Origin: Edaphochlamys debaryana
Lineage: Eukaryota > Chlorophyta > Chlorophyceae > Chlamydomonadales
Reading direction: 5' to 3'
DNA: 64,000 bases
Assembly: GCA_016858145.1 (NCBI GenBank)
Contig: JAEHOE010000107.1
Span: 62,001-126,000 of the forward strand
Shown: in pieces, positions 23,770-33,297 of the stretch
Layout of the letters: each line of letters opens with the position of its first letter
Position numbering within the stretch: the stretch's first letter is position 1
Notes under the pieces: generated by a model
Seen by the model: only the letters and a program-made list of their open reading frames with translations
What the model was told of the DNA's origin: nothing
Databases searched by the model: none
Program-made: the position numbers and the translations under genes

Positions 23770-26700
23770 GCCAGGCGGCGGGTTAGCGGGGTCCTACCCG
23801 GCACGCCCCCAGCCGGCGGCGAGGTCAGGGCGCCGAGGCATCTGCCCTCCTGCCGCTGCCCGGCGGCGCTCCCCTGCCCTCAGCTGCGGCCCCCAGCGTG
23901 TGTGCATTGGGCCAGGCGTCGGGTTAGCGGGGTCCTACCCGGCACGCCCCCAGCCGGCGGCGAGGTCAGGGCGCCGAGGCATCCGCCCTCCTGCCGCTGC
24001 CCGGCGGCGCTTCCCTGCCCTCAGCTGCGGCCCCCAGTGCTTGTGCGTGGAGCCAGGCGTCGGGTTAGCGGGGTCCTACCCGGCACGCCCCCAGCCGGCG
24101 GCGAGGTCAGGGTGCCAAGGCATCCGCCCTCCTGCCGCTGCCCGGCGGCGCTTCCCTGCCCCTAGCTGCGGCCCCCAGCGCTTGTGCATTGGGCCAGGCG
24201 TCGGGTTAGCGGGGTCCTACCCGGCACGCCCCCAGCCGGCGGCGAGGTCAGGGCGCCGAGGCATCCGCCCTCCTTCCGCTGCCCGGCGGCGCTTCCCTGC
24301 CCCTAGCTGCGGCCCCCAGTGCTTGTGCGTGGGGCCAGGCGTCGGGTTAGCGGGGTCCTACCCGGCACGCCCCCAGCCGGCGGCGAGGTCAGGGCGCCGA
24401 GGCATCCGTCCTCCTGCCGCTGCCCGGCGGCGCTCCCCTGCCCCCAGCTGCGGCCCCCAGCGCTTGTGCGTGGGGCCAGGCGTCGGGTTAGCGGGGTCCT
24501 ACCCGGCACGCCCCCAGCCGGCGGCGAGGTCAGGGCGCCGAGGCATCCGTCCTCCTGCCGCTGCCCGGCGGCGCTTCCCTGCCCTCAGCTGCGGCCCCCA
24601 GTGCTTGTGCGTGGAGCCAGGCGTCGGGTTAGCGGGGTCCTACCCGGCACGCCCCCAGCCGGCGGCGAGGTCAGGGCGCCGAGGCATCCGTCCTCCTGCC
24701 GCTGCCCGGCGGCGCTTCCCTGCCCCTAGCTGCGGCCCCCAGCGCTTGTGCATTGGGCCAGGCGTCGGTTTAGCGGGGTCCTACCCGGCACGCCCCCAGC
24801 CGGCGGCGAGGTCAGGGCGCCGAGGCATCCGCCCTCCTTCCGCTGCCCGGCGGCGCTTCCCTGCCCCTAGCTGCGGCCCCCAGTGCTTGTGCGTGGGGCC
24901 AGGCGTCGGGTTAGCGGGGTCCTACCCGGCACGCCCCCAGCCGGCGGCGAGGTCAGGGCGCCGAGGCATCCGCCCTCCTGCCGCTGCCCGGCGGCGCTTC
25001 CCCGCCCCTAGCTGCGGCCCCCAGTGCTTGTGCGTGGAGCCAGGCGTCGGGTTAGCGGGGTCCTACCCGGCACGCCCCCAGCCGGCGGCGAGGTCAGGGC
25101 GCCGAGGCATCCGCCCTCCTGCCGCTGCCCGGCGGCGCTTCCCTGCCCTCAGCTGCGGCCCCCAGTGCTTGTGCGTGGGGCCAGGCGTCGGGTTAGCGGG
25201 GTCCTACCCGGCACGCCCCCAGCCGGCGGCGAGGTCAGGGCGCCAAGGCATCCGCCCTCCTGCCGCTGCCCGGCGGCGCTTCCCTGCCCTCAGCTGCGGC
25301 CCCCAGCGGTTGTGCATTGGGCCAGGCGTCGGGTTAGCGGGGTCCTACCCGGCACGCCCCCAGCCGGCGGCGAGGTCAGGGCGCCGAGGCATCCGCCCTC
25401 CTGCCGCTGCCCGGCGGCGCTTCCCTGCCCCTAGCTGCGGCCCCCAGTGCTTGTGCGTGGGGCCAGGCGTCGGGTGAGCGGGGTCCTACCCGGCACGCCC
25501 CCAGCCGGCGGCGAGGTCAGGGCGCCGAGGCATCCGCCCTCCTGCCGCTGCCCGGCGGCGCTTCCCTGCCCCTAGCTGCGGCCCCCAGCGCTTGTGCATT
25601 GGGCCAGGCGTCGGGTTAGCGGGGTCCTACCCGGCACGCCCCCAGCCGGCGGCGAGGTCAGGGCGCCGAGGCATCCGCCCTCCTTCCGCTGCCCGGCGGC
25701 GCTTCCCTGCCCCTAGCTGCGGCCCCCAGTGCTTGTGCGTGGGGCCAGGCGTCGGGTTAGCGGGGTCCTACCCGGCACGCCCCCAGCCGGCGGCGAGGTC
25801 AGGGCGCCGAGGCATCCGTCCTCCTGCCGCTGCCCGGCGGCGCTCCCCTGCCCCCAGCTGCGGCCCCCAGCGCTTGTGCGTGGGGCCAGGCGTCGGGTTA
25901 GCGGGGTCCTACCCGGCACGCCCCCAGCCGGCGGCGAGGTCAGGGCGCCGAGGCATCCGTCCTCCTGCCGCTGCCCGGCGGCGCTTCCCTGCCCTCAGCT
26001 GCGGCCCCCAGTGCTTGTGCGTGGAGCCAGGCGTCGGGTTAGCGGGGTCCTACCCGGCACGCCCCCAGCCGGCGGCGAGGTCAGGGCGCCGAGGCATCCG
26101 TCCTCCTGCCGCTGCCCGGCGGCGCTTCCCTGCCCCTAGCTGCGGCCCCCAGCGCTTGTGCATTGGGCCAGGCGTCGGTTTAGCGGGGTCCTACCCGGCA
26201 CGCCCCCAGCCGGCGGCGAGGTCAGGGCGCCGAGGCATCCGCCCTCCTTCCGCTGCCCGGCGGCGCTTCCCTGCCCCTAGCTGCGGCCCCCAGTGCTTGT
26301 GCGTGGGGCCAGGCGTCGGGTTAGCGGGGTCCTACCCGGCACGCCCCCAGCCGGCGGCGAGGTCAGGGCGCCGAGGCATCCGCCCTCCTGCCGCTGCCCG
26401 GCGGCGCTTCCCCGCCCCTAGCTGCGGCCCCCAGTGCTTGTGCGTGGAGCCAGGCGTCGGGTTAGCGGGGTCCTACCCGGCACGCCCCCAGCCGGCGGCG
26501 AGGTCAGGGCGCCGAGGCATCCGCCCTCCTGCCGCTGCCCGGCGGCGCTTCCCTGCCCTCAGCTGCGGCCCCCAGTGCTTGTGCGTGGGGCCAGGCGTCG
26601 GGTTAGCGGGGTCCTACCCGGCACGCCCCCAGCCGGCGGCGAGGTCAGGGCGCCAAGGCATCCGCCCTCCTGCCGCTGCCCGGCGGCGCTTCCCTGCCCT

Positions 26701-27100
26701 CAGCTGCGGCCCCCAGCGCTTGTGCATTGGGCCAGGCGTCGGGTTAGCGGGGTCCTACCCGGCACGCCCCCAGCCGGCGGCGAGGTCAGGGCGCCGAGGC
26801 ATCCGCCCTCCTGCCGCTGCCCGGCGGCGCTTCCCTGCCCCTAGCTGCGGCCCCCAGTGCTTGTGCGTGGGGCCAGGCGTCGGGTGAGCGGGGTCCTACC
26901 CGGCACGCCCCCAGCCGGCGGCGAGGTCAGGGCGCCGAGGCATCCGTCCTCCTGCCGCTGCCCGGCGGCGCTTCCCTGCCCTCAGCTGCGGCCCCTAGCG
27001 CTTGTGCGTGGAGACAGGCGTCGGGTTAGCGGGGTCCTACCCGGCACGCCCCCAGCCGGCGGCGAGGTCAGGGCGCCGAGGCATCCGCCCTCCTGCCGCT
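23770..27100 (-). repeat. 141-bp satellite array, right arm (~24 units)
   Basis: This is the same 141-bp unit as the left array, in inverted orientation. It is more homogeneous, with nearly all units of the TAGGACCCCGCTAACC type. A 1410-bp (10-unit) higher-order repeat is present twice: variants at 24303, 24319 and 25024 recur at 25713, 25729 and 26434. A frame open over 23603-25477 has only a GTG start and is treated as repeat-driven. Confidence 0.95.
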
Positions 27101-27599
27101 TACCTATCGACAGGCAGGCTCGACCCGAGCAGGCCCCGCCGCAGGCTCACTGGGCAGGAGGCAGGCGTGGCTGGGGGAATGCCAAGGGCGTTTTTTCGGA
27201 GGCGGATGGCCTTGCCCTCCATGAAATGGTGTTTTTAAACACCGCTTGCTCTGGATTTCTTCACCCGCTGCGTGACGACATTTCGCCCGTCGACCACGCT
27301 TTGCTGCTGTGTTTATGCCGGTCCGGAACCCTGCAGCGTGCATGCATAAGATACAGCCGAACGAAGGCGACACAACATGCAGCTGTCTGTAGTCTGTACA
27401 AGCAGGCTTTGCTTCTGTCAAGCAAGTGCGCGAGCGAGAGGCGCAGGCACACTGGTGTATCCATCCAGGAATTGTGCTCGGCTGCCAGCCAGTGGGAGCT
27501 GGCGGGGCAAGAGAGTGCCATGCGATGTACGTTCAGGCTTGCGTATCCTGGTATAGGTATGCGAATGAAAAGTTTTGGGGAACCCCGCCGCTGGTGAGC
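27101..27599. other. Right-arm spacer outside the array
   Basis: It contains the palindrome GGTGTTTTTAAACACC at 27228-27243. The rest does not align by eye with the left-arm spacer, so the arms have diverged or suffered an insertion here. No gene was seen. Confidence 0.5.
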
Positions 27600-28060
27600 A
27601 GGTTCTGTGGGCTGCCAGCATGCTGGCTGGCTAGCATGCTGAGAGCCCAGGCAGCCTAGGCGTGGTGCACATGAGCCCCACCTGCAGCCCCCATCCTGCT
27701 GACGCCAAAACCACCGGTAAGCAAGCAAGCACACACAATGCCACGCGAGTAGAAGCCGCCTTGTGCATTCTGGATGAGTATAGCCTTTGTACAGGGGCGG
27801 CGGGCTGCCAGCATGCATGCTGGCTGGCTAGCATGCTGGGAGCCCGGCGGGGCGTGTGTCCACGCAAGCTGTGCCCCCCACACCCACGTTTCCTCAGCAC
27901 CACCTGCAGCAAGCAACCATCAGTAGCATCATGCAGAAGAGGACGAACCTGTTTCACACTAGCGCAGAAGGAATGTGAGGAGGGAGGGCCTTCTCGGTTC
28001 AGGGACGGCGGGCTGCCAGCATGCTGGCTGGCTAGCATGCTGGGAGCCCGCCGCGGGGGT
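27600..28060 (-). repeat. Inverted copies of the ~200-bp repeat
   Basis: The GCTGCCAGCATGCTGGCTGG modules at about 27610, 27810 and 28010 flank CAGCACCACCTGCAG, CATCAGTAGCATCATGCAG and CTAGCGCAGAAGGAATGTGA. All are reverse complements of the units at 9240-9900. Confidence 0.85.
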
Positions 28061-28492
28061 GTCCCACGAGCCCCGCCTGCATCCTCGACACTGATGGGTC
28101 TTGCGCCAAGGTTGGCGCCCAGCGGTCAAGAACAAGGGGCCACGACCTAGCGACCAACCAGCGGGCTGTGTTGACAGAGCCCACCGCTCGCCGCGCGCGC
28201 ACTCCCCCGCTCTCCCGCTCTCCCCGCTTTCCCGACCATGCTAACCAAAACCTACCCTTAACAACCATGACTTAATCTATCGATACCCTCAATATGCTAC
28301 CCTCTTTATTATGTGACACTCCGCGCTGGCTTAGCTAGCTGCTGGCTGCGGGGGTGAGAGTAGTGCGTGAGGGCGTAAGCCAAAATCCACGCGGTCATAT
28401 CACTCGCCCTGTGCTGTACGACACTGTACGACAGCAGGTTACAAGAGTACCAAGAGGCGGGCTCGTATGCGGGGTTGGCGGCCGGCGTGCGC
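28061..28492. other. Right-arm sequence, no gene
   Basis: The stretch at about 28400-28490 is the reverse complement of 2070-2160 and includes CTGTACGACAGCAGGTTACA. The remainder is comparatively AT-rich and carries no recognised gene. Confidence 0.5.
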
Positions 28493-28581
28493 AAGTGTGG
28501 GCTGCTAGCATGCTAGCTAGCTAGCATGCTGGGAGCCTGGGGAGAGCGTTTTTACTGCTAGCATGCTAGCAGCCCACACTT
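28493..28581. repeat. Right copy of the long GCTAGCATGC hairpin
   Basis: The 25-bp arms at 28493-28517 and 28557-28581 match the hairpin at 1981-2069 in inverse orientation. Confidence 0.85.
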
Positions 28582-28770
28582 GTAGTACGGTACCTGCCTC
28601 GCGGCGCAGGCACAATGAGTCCTTTCTCTCAGGTAGGGTGCCAACAGGTCTGCGCAGGTTGCGACACACGCCCAACGCCCACAAGAAGGTGCTTCATCCA
28701 TGCACACACCCTGCCGCGCGGCTCTGCGGGTTGCCAGCCCCCCCTATCGGGTCCACGCCTTGCTCACACC

Positions 28771-28887
28771 CCAAAGATTAGCTAAGTACTAGCAAGGAAA
28801 CGAGGTGCCTTGGCCGGAAAATTAGCCAAGTTCCTCAGGGGCAAAAGTCTCAGATTCCTTCCTTCCTAACTTAGCTAAGATAGCAAC
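28771..28887. repeat. Right terminal region with TTAGCYAAGT motifs
   Basis: TTAGCTAAGTA (about 28776), TTAGCCAAGTT (about 28821) and CTTAGCTAAG (about 28870) precede TAAGATAGCAAC at 28876-28887, the complement of the left terminal motif. Confidence 0.5.
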
Positions 28888-30664
28888 ACTGCCACGCACC
28901 GACAGCGAACCCCACGCCACACGCCAGCAGAGACGCCGACCACCGGGGGCCTGTGCGCGTCCGTCAGCCTGTCTCTGCTGCTCGCTCCCTTGGCTGGGAT
29001 TTCGTGCGCGCGCACCCATATATGTTACTCCTGCCTGCTGATCCTAACGAAGTGCATGCAGCTCCCTGACTGTCCGTCCAGCTAGCTAGGCGCAACGATT
29101 TGGCGGTCAACGCATGCTACGGGGAAGTCGCCACGGCCTTGCCACGGCCTTGCCCCAGCCAGGGCCTGGTGTGCAGCAACCGAGTCACGCCCAGGCGAAC
29201 GCCCCTACAGCCCCACCACATGCATAGCAGCCTGGCGAATCGTCCCCACCGCCGGTATACGCAACCATCTATCTCATCAAGCCGTACATACACAGGCTGC
29301 CATACCGATTACGGGATCCGCCCGTCGGGTCCGCTTACCAATTACGTGGTCGTCCGCCCGGTTCCGCCAGGGGTACCCCTGGCCGCACCGGTCCGCCCGC
29401 CGGGTCCGCCGGGTCCGCCTGGGTCCACCTAGTCCACCAGCAGCTCCCCGATCTCTCGCCAAGCAAGCGTTGGAGCCGTTGCGGGCCTCGCGGCCGTCTT
29501 GCTTGCCTTGCCGTACGTCACCTGCGGGCATAAGGGCATGACATCAAGGGGCGGGGCGGGGAGAGCAACGGCGTTGGTGAGAGGAAGGTTTTGGGGGGCA
29601 TTAAGTACATTAAGCAGTATCGCACCCCAGTATCGCACCCCAGTGGAGTCCGTCCCCCATCCAGGACGCCCCCCTCGTATGTATTTCTGTATGGAACTCT
29701 GCGTGTCCCCCAGGACGCCCCCTTCAGACTTCCCCCTGCAGATACGCCCAAGCCATGTCCACCTCAGCGCTTGATACCGGTCCCCATCCAGGGCCTCGCC
29801 GCCGGGCCCTGGCGGGCCCATGGGAGCCGGTCCTTGCCTCGCTCCCTTGCCCCGCACCCCTTTCCTGCCCTTGCCTCCCCCCCCCTGCCGTGCCCTACCC
29901 CGCACGATACCGACCCAGCCCCTGCCTGTACCGGCACGTCCTCCACCTTGTCCCTCGTCCTGCCTCCCGCCTCGCTCACCCTCCTCGCTCTGGGGCGCCG
30001 CCCCTCACACCACCGTCAAACTCAGCCTGGCCGGCTCAGCGAGGGCCGTGTGCTTGGGCCCGCGCCCTCGCTCGCTGTCACCGCCGCCGCCGTAGCCGCC
30101 GCAGCCGCCGCCGTTAGCGCCGCCAGCTGCGCCAGTTGCTCCCCAAGTACCGCTGCTTCCCTGCCTGAGCCTGGAGCTGGGGGCCAAGGGTGGAAAGAGA
30201 GGACCGGCAGCGTTAGAGAAGGGCAAGGACCTGACCTCCTGTCGGAACTGTGAATTCTTGATTGCCGGCCATCCACCGACCGACTCCGGTACCCAGCTAA
30301 CCCAGCCCTTTGACCCCCTCCCCCCCCTCCGACCTGCTGCACTGCAGCGCTCGGGAGTGTGAGTGGCACTCGGGAGGCCAGCAGTACCAGCAGCTGAGAA
30401 GCCGGCGGCCCAGGCCCTTCCGCCGCCGCGCCTCTGCCTGCCCCCAGGGCCCCCGCACGTGCCCCGTCGCCGCCGGCTGGAGGCCCCAGCGGTGGCGCCA
30501 TGGGCACACCGCCCGCCGGCGGCCCCACCACTGCCATACTGGGCAGTTGAGGGCGTGGAATGAGTGCTAGCCTTGAGAGGCGGAGGCGAGGGAATGCCAT
30601 ACTGGGCAAATGGAGGCGTGGGAATGCATGGGTGCTAGCCTGGCAACAAGGGCGCGTGCGGGCT
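28888..30664. other. No confident gene; minisatellites and possible 3' region of gene A
   Basis: GGTCCGCC-type short repeats lie at about 29325-29435 and TATCGCACCCCAG is duplicated near 29625. Minus-strand frames at 30022-30609 contain plausible Ala-rich protein followed by possible GT donors, so further exons or the 3' UTR of the histone-like gene may lie here. I could not chain them with consistent phase. Confidence 0.35.
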
Positions 30665-31530
30665 TCATTCGCAGGCTAGCCGCAACGCACGGCACTGACG
30701 ATGAGCGCGGTGAAGACCACGACCGTCACCGCCCGCCGGGCCCGCCATCTGGTGATATACGGAGAGAGGGGGAGCCACCAGCAGTTGCGCGGGCTCCCTC
30801 AGGGCGCTCTCGCTCTTGAGGCTGACGCCCATTCCACTCCTCTGGCCCCCCATGTCTCTTATTAGGAACCTGTCCTGGGATGAGCCCATCCTCTGACCCC
30901 ACGGCAGCTCATAAACCCTTACCTCGGACTCCGCCCCAGCCGCCGCACACGCCACCCAAGCCACCCCCAGCTCGCCCACCTGCCGCGCGGGCTGTCGAAG
31001 AAGGACCGCGGCACCACGTACACCACGCAGGCCATCCAGGTACCACAGCCGCAGCGCGCCCTGCAGCAGCGCGAAGGCGGGCCCCCGCCCCGCCAGGCCC
31101 AGGCGCCGCAGCAGCGTGTGCGCCAGCAGGGGGTCCAGCGGGGTCAGCTCGCGGCTGCTGGAGCGGCTGGTCAGGGCCAGGAAGTCGCGGCCCAGCCTGC
31201 AGGGTGCGTGCGGGGAGGGGGAAGAAGGGCAGGGGTGGTGAGAGGAGGGGAGGGGAGGGCAAGGGCAGGGGGAGGGGGAGGGAGGTTAGAGCCAGGGCCT
31301 GGGATCAGAGAGGGAATTTGAGGTCGGGCACATGAACGCAAGGCCCATGAAACCAAACGCTCGCCACCGCCTTCTGCTCTCCATCCCTGCCCCTCACCTG
31401 GAACCAGCCTCTCCCCGTGGCGCCTCGGCCTTTACGCAGTGTACACAGTGCCGTTCTCCATCCGTGAGCATCAGGGTTTCCCGGCCGTGCCAGGTCCTGC
31501 GGCGTCATCGCCAGAGTCCGCATCAGGGCC
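30665..31530 (-). CDS. Putative downstream exons of the histone-quadruplet-like gene
   Basis: Two segments look coding. One, from about 31530 down to the GT donor at 31397, encodes LMRTLAMTPQDLARPGN. This resembles the H3 alpha-3 region (R-x-x-x-M-x-P-x-D-I) expected after the H3 alpha-2-like helix at 32464-32523. The other starts after an AG acceptor at 31197 and encodes LGRDFLALTSRSSSRELTPL and onward to FALLQGALRLWYLDGL. Neither junction to the 32348 donor (phase 2) resolves cleanly: no AG acceptor in front of the first segment gives the required phase, so a small intermediate exon in 31620-32340, or a different donor, must be assumed. The stop codon is unknown; the one at 30665 is a candidate. 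Confidence 0.35.
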
Positions 31531-33297
31531 TGGGATCGAGCTCACTGCCCTTGGGTCGTCCGAGCGCCCGAGCGGATGCATCACATGGCGATTGACAACA
31601 TGGCGCCTGTTGTGTTGCTAGAAACCCTTGGAGCTAGTCACAATAACGCGGCTCTCAGACCAACATGTGGGCGCTGAAGTGCTCGCGGGAGCGTCCAGTT
31701 CCTCAGCGTACCGTACGGAGCGTATCAAGCAAGTCGAGGGATAAAGGTACTCTTGCAAGTAGCAAGTTGAGGGCGAATCGAACCGCGGTTCCCATGCCGC
31801 CCCGCCGTCGACCAATCGGACCCCGCCCAGGGGACCCAGTGCCCGGCCTCCGGTTCAGCTGCCCATGCCCTCCACCTACTTCTTGTGTGTTGTGTTCTCC
31901 TCCGCACGCTTTCCCGCTTCACAGGCAATTTGCGTCTGCCAACGCACAACGCAACCACAATGTTGAATTTCCATTCATTCCTATCCTGTCTTTCAACGCC
32001 GCCCGCCGCCCCCATCCATGTTCTCCAGGTGCGGTGCCTCGGGTTCTGGCGACTTCTTCCCTCAACCAACCAACGGTTAAGGCTGGATGTAGACCCGTGC
32101 CGCAACGCCGCCTGCCCGCCAGGCCCCTGCCTCCGAAGCCCGTTGCGTTCCAGCCAAGGACGATTCCCGAAAGCCGATACGCAGTCAAGTCGCCCTACCG
32201 TGTGCATAGCTTGCGAGCATCCACACCTGGCCTTACCATCCACCGCCCCCTGTCCCGACCGCCACGGCCCAACACAACACCCGGAGAACGAAGAGGAAAG
32301 CAGCCGCGATCCGGAAGCACGAGAGGCCTGAGTGACGCACTTCTCACCGCCCCCCGGCCGGCCCCCAACCTCGAGGCCCGCCCCAGCTGCTGCCGCCTCC
32401 GCAACCACCGCCTCCTCCGCCGCCGCCTCCTCCGCCGCCGCCACCGCCGCTGCCGCCGCCGTGCCCCGCCGCCAGCGCCTCCGCCAGGAACGCCTCCGCC
32501 GCCAGCTGCAGCAGCTCCACGGCATCCTCCGTCCACACGAACTCCCCTTCCCCCTCCTCCTCCCCCTGCCCCCCCTCCCCCTCCACGCCCGCCCCCTGCT
32601 GCCTCGCCTGCTCCCCCATCGCCACCTCAGCCGCCGCCCCGTCCTTGATGACCTCCGTAGCTGCAGCCGGCTCCGCGCTCGCCCCCGCTGCCGGCGGCGC
32701 TCCAGAAACCGAGGCATTTACGCCCCAGCCCACATCCGTGCTGGCGCCTGCGTCTGACGCCGCCAGCGCAGCGGACGACGGCTCCGTTGCGGAGCCCTCA
32801 CCGTCAACCTCCATGGCGGCGGCGGCGGCGGCGTCAGCGGCGGCGACGGCGGCAGCGCCAGAGCCGACGGCGCTCACCGTTGCTGTCTCTGCCGCCGCCG
32901 CTGCCGCGGCCGCCGTCGGTGCGGTGGCGGAGAGGGCCGGCGCGAGCAGGTTGACGTCGGGTGAGAACCGAGGCACGGGCAGGTGCCGACACACGCCCAT
33001 GGCTGGCGGCAGCGCCGGCCGGTTCGCCGCCGGCTCCGCCGCCCCCGGCTCCTCTTCCTCCCGTCGCCGCCGCTGGCCCCTGCCGCTGCCGCCTCCGCCA
33101 GCGGCCCCACCTGCCGCCTCCGCCCCACCGGCGGCTGGCACTGCATCGGCGGCGGCGCCGTCAGGCGTGGCGGCGGCGGCAGCGGGGCTGAAGGACGCGG
33201 TGGCGGCGGCGGCGGCGGATCGCTCCCGCCGCACGGTTTCGAGAGCCTCCTCGAAGACGCCCCGGAAGGCGGCCCTAGGGATGCACGTCGGCAGCAG
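31479..33297 (-). other. H3-like histone fold with a long insertion (exon 18 and a tentative later exon)
   Basis: LLPTCIPRAAFRGVFEEALE (33238-33297) resembles H3 alpha-N/alpha-1 (LLIRKLPFQRLVREIAQDF). An insertion of about 235 residues follows. AVELLQLAAEAFLAEALAAG (32464-32523) matches [20 protein letters not shown] closely. The alpha-3 candidate RTLAMTPQDLAR lies after a ~0.8-kb intron with an unresolved junction. Confidence 0.55.

Larger units (their letters stand above)
1806..28887. mobile_element. Giant fold-back-like inverted-repeat structure
   Basis: Modules on the left recur in reverse order and opposite strand on the right. They are the terminal motif GTTGCTATCTTA (1806) and its complement (28876-28887), a GCTAGCATGC hairpin module (1981-2069 / 28493-28581), ~200-bp repeats (9240-9900 / 27600-28060), a 16-bp palindrome (10027 / 27228), a 141-bp satellite (10170-21190 / 23770-27100), and a ~915-bp flank (21192-22108 / 22856-23768). 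The loop is 747 bp. Long inverted repeats made of tandem arrays are the hallmark of fold-back transposons, but I see no transposase and no clear target-site duplication. A chromosomal palindrome is the alternative. A LINE remnant and a Ty3/gypsy element sit only in the left arm, so they look like later insertions. Confidence 0.65.

Noticed and set aside
10157..27100. Dozens of long open frames across the 141-bp arrays as Pro/Arg-rich proteins
   Set aside because: Several registers on both strands are open over the same DNA because the unit length is a multiple of three; starts are internal to repeats or GTG only.
10170..27100. CRISPR array
   Set aside because: The repeats are contiguous 141-bp monomers without unique spacers, in a eukaryotic context.
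31740..31810. tRNA suggested by a B-box-like GGTTCGATTC on the minus strand
   Set aside because: The T-stem does not pair and no D-arm, anticodon arm or acceptor stem could be built.
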